NCBI GenBank assembly: GCA_023213315.1
Contig: JAKCPI010002063.1
Span: 62,001-126,000 of the forward strand
Direction: 5' to 3'
Source of the DNA: Euborellia annulipes
Taxonomy: Eukaryota; Arthropoda; Insecta; Dermaptera; Anisolabididae
DNA: 64,000 nucleotides
In this document: piece by piece, positions 57,601-64,000 of the stretch
Layout: the number at the start of each line of letters is the position of its first letter
Position numbering within the stretch: position 1 is the first letter of the stretch
Program-made: the position numbers and the translations under genes
Notes under the pieces: model-generated
Told to the model about the DNA's origin: nothing
The model's database searches: none
Seen by the model: only the letters and a program-made list of their open reading frames with translations

Positions 57601-60600
57601 ATCTCAATACACTTAGTTTTGCGTAATTCTTGTAGAAAATTAAATATCTACGGGTTGCCTATAAAATTTAGCAATAAGCATTTTGCATGGGCGTAGTGGG
57701 GCAAGGGGATCAATGCCCCCATCCCCCACTGTTTTGTCTTGAAAATTTTTTGTCTATTAAAAAATAGATGTATTTTTCTAAATTTCTTTATATTTTTCTC
57801 ATTGTGAATTTTTTTTTTAATGAACTTATATAAGGAAAATAATTAATATGTTTAATAGGAAAGAGGATGCAGCCAAATAATTGAGCCTCTATTCAGTAAT
57901 GAACACTCTTTATTAGGACGTACTGAATAGAGGCTCAATTATTTGGCTGCATCCTCTTTCCTATTAAACATAGTAACAACAGCCTGGACCATTTAAGCTC
58001 AAAATCTAAACATTATAATTAAAAAAATCGTTTTTTTTAAATTTTTTTCTTAAGCTGGGCTCTTTAAGCTCAAAATCTAAAATAAAAAAAAATCATTTTC
58101 TTAATCTACTATGTGTCCTAACAGATTATCAAGTTTTGGTTTTCTTACTGATGTATTTCAGATTTTCAATTATAATGCAAGTCTTGGGAACTAAGGTGCA
58201 GGGCCGCAGACAGACTTGACGGGCTCCGGGGCTTCTGAATAATACGGTCCCCCACTCTAAAAGCTTTTTTCTAGATTGTAAAAGGCTATTGTGACCTTCA
58301 TACCAACAATTTTTTACACATTTTTGAAACAGTTATAAATAGCTTATAATGTTTATTTAAATAAAAGAGTTAGTTAAAAATTTGTCAAAATCCCCTAAAC
58401 ATAGTGTTACCATAATTTATTGAGGCTAGGAAGACAGACGACTTCCGGGTGATCTGGGGGGTAAGAAAATTTTTTTGATAATTAGACACTGAAATCTGCG
58501 TTTTTAGCTATCCTGAGCGCAAATCGGTGGATCCGTGGTTCGACTCCCGGCGGCACACCCTTATTTTTTCGGATATATGAATTTAGTAAATATTTAATTA
58601 AAACCGATAAAACTAAAAAAATCAGCTTTTTTCCTTTGAAGTACACTTCAAAAAGATTTCAAGGGCAAAATGAGAATATGCATTTTAAAGAGCATCTAAA
58701 AAATAATTGATATAGGAATTTTATTCAAAATCGTTGGAGCGAATTTTGTGAAAATATCAAAAAAAAACTGAAAAATTACATCTGTAAAGTACTACTCTTT
58801 TTTGGCAGATTTTGTTCAAAACCTTATTTTGAGTGTTCCGGAGGGTATAACTTAAATATAAAATTTCAATCCGGTAACTCAATTCCTTCATGCTTAAAAA
58901 TGTTCACACACAGAGCAATTTGCGGGACCCACTTTTTTAGACTCAGGGGACCTCAAAACATGCATCCATCAAAAACTCGACATCGAATTTTTGACATGAT
59001 CGCAATACTTTGCCTGGTCTCTTTCATCATCATCTTTAAACACTGCATACAATCACAATATTGGTTGCACTCTGTTTCCCGACACAGGCGGACTCAACCC
59101 TCCAAAAGCAACCGCTCCAAATTCTGAGCATTTACATGATATATTTTGAGGGATTCTCAAACATTTCCAAACTCCCGGAACCCCCAAAACATACTGTACT
59201 CATATATGGTGGAGTGGAGTGGGATCGAACAATCTGTGATATTTGTACAAATAAATATTAATACATAAATAAAATAAGGAATAAAATAAATTAAAAGATA
59301 TGTTGAATGAATTTGTAGATAAATATTTACATTTATACATACATAATAAATAATTAGATGAGTTGGGCGTGAAATAAATTATGAGATGTGACTTCTCGCA
59401 CGTGTTTGCGCTAGATGGCATGCAGTATTTTAAGATCTTTTCGAGTCAATGAAATTTTAATTTCATTAGTATAATAGGCGGATGCGAGATGTGCTTATTG
59501 GGCCGGTATACTCCAAATCCAACTTAGAAAACAACATTAAAATAAAGTAAATGATATCACAGGACTACTTACCGCCAAGTGAAGTCTTCTAAATTGGTTG
59601 GTTTTGTTAAATCAATTGTTTCTTTTGGAACATCTTGCTCGGACGTCATCTCTGATAAGGAACTCCCGGCTCTCCTTAAAAGAATATTTAATATTATTAG
59701 CGATGAAAAAAAAAAAACTTAAAAAGTTAGGTGTATTATCTAGAGACTTAATATGCCAGATAATGTGCAGTGAAAAACATTATATTATGCGAAAATATCA
59801 AGTAAATGGCTTTCAGTCCCGGCGCAAAACCTATGGCGCCAAATTTAGTCCCAAAAAAATGCCTAGAACCAGCCTGCTTTCAATTGAATACTGATGCATG
59901 GGCGTACCCAGCGAGGGGCGGGGGCCCCTCCCCCCCCCCTAAAAAAAAAAAAAAAATTTTTATTGTTTAAAGAGTTAAAAAAAATTAAATTAGGTGGGTG
60001 GGGTGGGGGGGGGGGGGCTTGGGGGTTTTGCCCCTAATTCGTTGGCCTCTTCCCCCTATATAATAAAAAAATCCCGAAAGGCCGGCCGCCGCGCTATCTC
60101 CCCCCCCCCCCGGCGCTCCGCCCCCCCCCCCCTTCATGTGTTGGTCGGGGCGCCCCTGTGTTGTGGTGTATAACTAATCGTGCTTTATTTTTGGAAGAAA
60201 ATAGTGTAAAAACAAAAATGGATCACGCAATAAAAACTAAATTTAATGTAAAAAATACACAGGGAAGTACAAGAGTAAAGTGTGCTTCAAACTGTATATA
60301 CTGGTATATGAGAAAGTAAGATGGGTTTAAATAATAATTTTAATAATAAGAATTTTCACCTGTAATCGTGATTGCTTCTTTTACTCTTACGATGGCTTTC
60401 CACATCTTTAATTCTTCCACAGCTCGTATGAAACTGAAAGAAAGTAAAAATATAAATAAAATTACATATAAAATAAAAAATAAAAAAAACTAAATAATAA
60501 TAATAGATTATAATCTTAATTGGATTCTTTCTCGCCCCCCCCCCCCCCTTTTTATTTGTTACATTTGCGACTCTTTGCTGCCCCCTGCGGGTAATCCATG

Positions 60601-62630
60601 GCCCCCTAGGGGGCCGCGAACCACTATTTTAATAAAGCCCTGATCTAGAAAATCTTACAGATTATAAAATATTTTAAAATAAACAATTGTGTAAATGGAT
60701 ATTTCGATAAAATTATATTGATATAATACTATAATAGTATTTTCTCCAATTTTCTTACAGCTTCTCTAGTCAACACAAGGATCTGATTGTGTTGACGAGA
60801 GAAGCTGTAAGAAAATTGGAGAAAATAAGGTAACCTCGTCTCAGAATCGAATATTAAAATACTATAATAGTATTTCTTAAATATCAATAAATTAAAAATA
60901 AAAGAAATACTTACAGAAGAAGTTGAAGGGACAGCTTCTGAAAAATGATAGAAAAATAATTTTATTTATAAAATATTTACAAAAACAAAAAAAAAAAAAA
61001 AAAAAATTAAACCTCGAATTTCATGATTATACTGGTATATTTAATTTAAAATAATTTGATATGACTATTAGGGGTATGACTTTTTGGCTTTTTCTTCCAA
61101 AATGTTTCCTGTAGCACGAATTTTGCCTATTACTTACTCAAATGACGTCCGATCCATGAAAATACAATATTAAAAAAAGGTCGCCCACAAACCACTTTGA
61201 AATATTAGGTTGACTCATTGTCTGGTATAAGCTGGTATTTAAGCGAGGTGTCCAAAGTGGGTAATTGAGTTTTAATTAGCTTAATTTGGTAACCTTCGGA
61301 ACGTACTGAAAAATCCCAGGGAGGGGGGGATTGTCCTCTGGGTACAATACGAGTATGGAAATTGGCCACCCAAAGATAAGACTAGCTACTCAGTAACCAG
61401 TGGTCCAAAGATGAAACTGACCGCCCAAAAGGCCCGCGAACTCAATGCTGGAGGCCCAATAGTCAGTATAAAACAGATGCTCTTCCTCGTCCACGATCAA
61501 CCAGCCTGCTCACAATTGGGGAAGGGAAAAAGAAAGGATTATTTCTCTTTTTAAATATTTTTCAATTCATTCCAAGTTTTTTAAAATTTTATATTTAAAT
61601 TGTATTTCGATTTCGGCGCCTACCTGGGCTGATATTTGCTCTCTCAGCGCTATTATTATGGGTGACTAACATCAACCTGCTGAGCCCCGATGAAGTGTCC
61701 CTCGATCGCCTTGCCGACCTAACTAATTCCATTAGCCTTACTATCCTGCCGTCCGGGCCGACCCACTTTCCGGGGGGAACCTCAACATCGGCCTTCTTTT
61801 CTTGATCTTTGTTGTGTGCGCGAAGGGATACGAAACGTTGAAAATTAATGCCATATATTTTCAAATATTTTGGCCATCCTCAGTGCAGGATATAGTTACT
61901 TGTTAATAAAACAAGTACACAATTAAGTCCCCACCTGATAGCTAGAGCCTTAAGTATATGGTACGGTATGTGGTGTAGAGTGAAATAATTTTAATACCCG
62001 AAAAGGTACCTTTTCAAATTTAAAATTATTTCATCATATTCAATGCACTATATCAATACTTAAGGCTCTAGCTATCAGGTGGGGACTTAATTGTGGCGCT
62101 CACTGTGCATTATACTGTATATTTGACACTTTTATTATAAGTAAATGCTCTATATTCCAGTGGAGTACCCAGGATTTTGTTAAGGAGGCAGTGGCGCATT
62201 CGAGGAGGGAGAGAAATGGGGGTAATAATGATTTACTATATTTTGGTTCCAGATTCAAATTAGCTTTAATACGCGTACTTGGTATGATTAAAATTATAAT
62301 AATATTTTTTTATCCAAAGAGAGAAGAGAGCCGGGCCCCTCTCTCCCCTTCCCTTCCGGGAGGGGTCTCCATTGCTAATGTGCACTTCTATTAAGTGTAC
62401 TTCGAAATTAAAAATTCTAGATTAATAAATTTTTTTTATACAAAGAAAGCTGGCAGAGCAGTGATTTTTTATTATTAATATAATTTATTAAAAAAAAGTA
62501 CCTTCATCAAAGTTCAAAGGTTCTAAGAAATGTGGCTTAGAGACCGGCTGACCAGATCTTTTATTAATAGGAGGGCTGACCGACGGGGATGAATCACGTC
62601 CGTTTCGATGAACGATAGAAGATCCACCAC
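48671..62630 (-). CDS. TOGARAM-type TOG protein, 3' part, 14 exons
   Basis: TOGARAM/Crescerin proteins act on ciliary (axonemal) microtubules through TOG domains. Exons in transcript order: 62630-62502, 60937-60915, 60433-60360, 59674-59573, about 55397-55191, 53660-53599, 52424-52324, 51703-51199, 51137-50945, 50209-50096, 50028-49836, 49456-49308, 49053-48892, 48800-48671. Phases agree throughout; 713 codons to the TAG stop; the 5' end is not in the window. The first two thirds are low-complexity Ser/Pro/Glu/Lys. A TOG domain closes the protein: DEDWEQVLIGMRLLVRIL, NDLRSQIARAASQVG, NRFLRSDANFALTTM, RNQLVRASTARCLCLIVKQI and GFQETRHEAQELF. The LRSQ-ARAA helix and FLR-DA block match the C-terminal TOG of TOGARAM1/2. 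The exon at 55191-55397 is the least certain. CLASP is the main alternative. Confidence 0.82.
50349..50445 (+). repeat. 5S rRNA-derived fragment (SINE3-like)
   Basis: GGAGTTAAGCAATGTC followed by CCTTGGTTGGGTGACC matches the internal promoter (box A to box C) of 5S rRNA, with several changes. The sequence after it is unrelated to 5S and AT-rich, so it is a 5S-derived SINE or pseudogene and not a working 5S gene. Confidence 0.7.
52557..52760. mobile_element. Family B MITE, copy 1
   Basis: Begins GAGTGAGCGCCACAATTAAG after a TA; the inner inverted pair TTTGAAAAGGTAAAAC / GTTTTACCTTTTC is kept. The right end is decayed. Compare 61916-62105. Confidence 0.65.
53197..53447. mobile_element. hAT-type MITE in TOGARAM intron
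   Basis: CAGGAGCGGATTAA and TTAATCCGCCACTG are inverse ends. The exact 8-bp duplication GTCATTTC lies at 53189-53196 and 53448-53455. It contains a poly-G / GATC / poly-C mini-palindrome. Confidence 0.92.
53775..53883. mobile_element. Tc1/mariner-type MITE, family A copy 4 (deleted)
   Basis: TA duplications and the two family ends (CTGTGAGGGTCAATATTAAG, GGACTTAATATTGTCCCTCA) are kept, but the middle is deleted to about 109 bp. Confidence 0.82.
56145..56520 (-). repeat. Dispersed family D copy
   Basis: Contains the TACCTATGTATATATG ... GAGAGAAAGTA palindrome, the TTTTCAGTTTTTTTCGATTT stretch and AATTATTTTTTAGATG. It runs directly into a family C end (56540-56632), so C may be one terminus of D. 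Confidence 0.65.
56540..56632. mobile_element. Family C short MITE, copy 3
   Basis: AAAAATCTGGTGTGACAAGC and GCCTGTCACACAAGATTTTT inverted ends; CAACTTTCG / GAAAGTTGTG inner pair. Confidence 0.72.
57848..57971. mobile_element. Palindrome P9 without hammerhead core
   Basis: Near-perfect arms (ATGTTTAATAGGAAAGAGGA and mirror) with GATGCAGCCAAATAATTGAG, similar to the arm ends of P2 and P6. The apex has no CTGANGA core, so this looks like a relative truncated before the core. Confidence 0.65.
58514..58556 (+). repeat. tRNA-like B-box fragment
   Basis: GTGGTTCGACTCCCGGCGGC resembles a tRNA T-arm. The preceding TTTTAGCTATCCTGA is shared with 52835-52850, so this is part of a dispersed element. 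Confidence 0.4.
58620..59010 (+). repeat. Dispersed family D copy
   Basis: AAAGAGCATCTAAAAAATAA, ATCAAAAAAAAACTG and GACATGATCGCAATACTTT are present in family order. Confidence 0.65.
60740..60825. repeat. Short foldback in TOGARAM intron
   Basis: TTTTCTCCAATTTTCTTACA and its inverse flank an inner CTTCTCTAGTCAACACAA / TTGTGTTGACGAGAGAAG stem. An ATACTATAATAGTATT sequence lies on both sides (60725-60742 and 60860-60875). Confidence 0.65.
61916..62105. mobile_element. Family B MITE, copy 2
   Basis: ACAATTAAGTCCCCACCTGA ... TCAGGTGGGGACTTAATTGT, with the outer GGCGCTCACTG end kept only on the right. In a TOGARAM intron. Confidence 0.75.
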
Positions 62631-62816
62631 CTGAGAAAACGATTATAAAGTACGGCTTATTAAAGGTAGTGAGCCTTGAGAATACTCTCTCCCGAAAGAA
62701 AGACTGTAAAAAATAAGAATATAACCTACAGGGACGTCATTTGAAGAGGGGGGAGGGAGAGGGGGCATTTAAAATTAATGTAAAAATGATAAATAGTCTA
62801 AAATTTTAAGAAAATA

Positions 62817-62915
62817 AAAAATCTGGTGTGACTGTGACTGGCGCACAGCACACAACTTTCTCTTATTCTTCGATAAAAGAAAGTTGTGCACCGTGTTTGT
62901 CACACCAGATTTTTT
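62817..62915. mobile_element. Family C short MITE, copy 4
   Basis: AAAATCTGGTGTGACTGTGA and TGTTTGTCACACCAGATTTT inverted ends, ACAACTTTCT / AGAAAGTTGT inner pair. Confidence 0.72.
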
Positions 62916-63843
62916 GTGTCGAGATATATTTAGTTTCCCATTGCACCTTAGTTAACTTGACCACTTGTATTTTATAAATAAAAAGTCAAATGATTCAAAA
63001 TTTCCATTGGCTCTGTGTATTTTAAATGTTGACACCTTGAAATAAATTATTGTTATTTTTCAAAATTTTAATCTCATATTATACAATAGAGAACCCTAAA
63101 TAAATACAAAACTTCATAAGAATTGAAAAAAGTTCTCCTTTTGAAACGAAATTAACATGCAAATCCACATAGTGATTTAACATTGGCTCTATGGAAAGCA
63201 GAGCCGGAAAATGAATTTGATAAATCTGAAATACATCAGTAAAGTGCACTTCAAACAATTTTCGCGAAAAAATTTGCTGATATACTTTTTAAAGAGCTTC
63301 TAAAAAATAGTTGATTTATATGATTTTAATCTAAAAAGAAAAAGATTTATATTCTGTTTATGGTCTCCTATCTTTCCTATGAAGTACAAGAGTAAAGTGT
63401 GCTTCAAAAGATTTCAAGGGCAAAATGAGAATATACATTTTAAAGAGCATGTAAAAAAATAATTGATTTATGAATTTAAAACAAAATCGTTGGAGAGAAT
63501 TTTGAGAAAATCGAAAAAAAAAAAAAAAACTGAAAAAGTACATCAGTAGTCAAAACTGAAAAAATCTCGACATCGAATTTTTGACATGATCGCAATACTT
63601 TCTCTCTCTATATATTAAGAGAAAGTAAAAAAGGAAGAAAAAGACACAAGGAAGGAACTTTGTTGCGAGATGGCAAACGGGCCCCGTTTCACCCGACTTT
63701 GGCCCGTGTCCTGAGCACCTGTTTTACACCCACCATGTTTTGCCCATTTAAATAATTAAATAAAATTGTGAGAATTAAGTTCAAGAAAGAAAACACAAGG
63801 TTTTTTAAAAACATATAACCAAGTATTTATTAATTAATTAATC

Positions 63844-63985
63844 AAGGTTTTTTGTTTCAATAATTTATTTATTAATATAAACACTTGATAAGTATTTCGA
63901 CACAAGATGTGTCATTTTTAGAAGTGAATTACATACTACCAATTGTTTATCTTAATAAATAAATTATTGAAACAAAAACCTTGTT
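63844..63985. mobile_element. Palindrome P10 with decayed core
   Basis: CAAGGTTTTTTGTTTCAATA and TATTGAAACAAAAACCTTG are inverse arms. The apex has GACACA/TGTGTC followed by GAAAT on the minus strand (63894-63915), but CTGANGA is replaced by a CTTCTAAAA-like sequence. The element reaches almost to the window edge. Confidence 0.6.
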
Positions 63986-64000
63986 TGAATTTAATTCTCT

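Larger units (their letters stand above)
62631..64000. other. Window end: TOGARAM intron or upstream DNA
   Basis: No further TOGARAM exon is evident. It holds a family C copy (62817-62915), a family D copy (63215-63630) and a palindrome at the end (63844-63985). Confidence 0.5.

Noticed and set aside
59893..60165. Large G/C-rich repeat as one MITE
   Set aside because: It begins CATGGGCGTACCC and ends near GGGGCGCCCCTG, but the ends do not match each other and no target duplication is visible; probably nested fragments.
61850..61885. Hammerhead-like CTGAGGA on the minus strand
   Set aside because: The core heptamer is present, but the following sequence does not form a stem II and the GAAA placement is poor.

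Overview
The window is nuclear DNA of an animal, most likely an arthropod. It is AT-rich and has split genes with GT-AG introns. Five conserved metazoan genes sit in a dense background of transposon debris. I assembled exons by reading splice sites and checking that codon phase carries across every junction. The myotrophin product most resembles insect and crustacean forms as I recall them. The species cannot be named from this sequence.

Layout: (1) 1-6100 has no recognisable gene. It holds a tRNA-like SINE head, poly-G/poly-C tracts and repeat fragments. (2) 6112-6814 has two unrecognised plus-strand coding-like blocks, followed by a hAT MITE with an 8-bp target duplication. (3) 7975-8221 is a promoter-like block with a CRE palindrome, which may be the distal promoter of the next gene. 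(4) 8925-10006 is a miniature, internally deleted LTR retrotransposon. (5) 10396-15155 is GDP-L-fucose synthase (GFUS, plus strand, six coding exons, 327 aa). (6) 15413-24110 is a transposon graveyard with a 1.5-kb palindrome, hammerhead-like palindromes, and LINE and Penelope fragments. (7) 24592-31339 is ARMC10 (minus, six exons, 483 aa); its introns hold a copia integrase fragment and a decayed ORF. (8) 34126-37001 is myotrophin (MTPN, minus, four exons), with an apparent 1-bp homopolymer frameshift. (9) 38200-43844 is the RIO2 kinase RIOK2 (plus, seven exons, 525 aa), divergent from MTPN and carrying a 24-bp minisatellite inside its kinase coding exon. (10) 46060-46290 is a promoter-like block with no visible gene. 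(11) 48671-62630 is the 3' part of a TOGARAM-type TOG-domain gene (minus, 14 exons seen, open at its 5' end). (12) 62631-64000 is repeats.

The genes are unrelated housekeeping or cytoskeletal genes: GDP-fucose synthesis, a mitochondrial outer-membrane armadillo protein, an actin-capping regulator, 40S ribosome maturation and ciliary microtubules. They do not form a pathway.

The most interesting content is a set of short, nearly perfect palindromes whose arms carry hammerhead-ribozyme-like cores (CTGANGA, a small hairpin, then GAAAC). They lie between about 11.5 and 64 kb. Three have clear 13-15 bp target duplications and a roughly 30-bp one-sided extension next to the palindrome. Together with a GIY-YIG-type endonuclease fragment beside one core, this points to compact derivatives of Penelope-like retroelements. 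A second theme is a series of hAT MITEs with exact or near-exact 8-bp duplications that account for several of the long G/C homopolymers.
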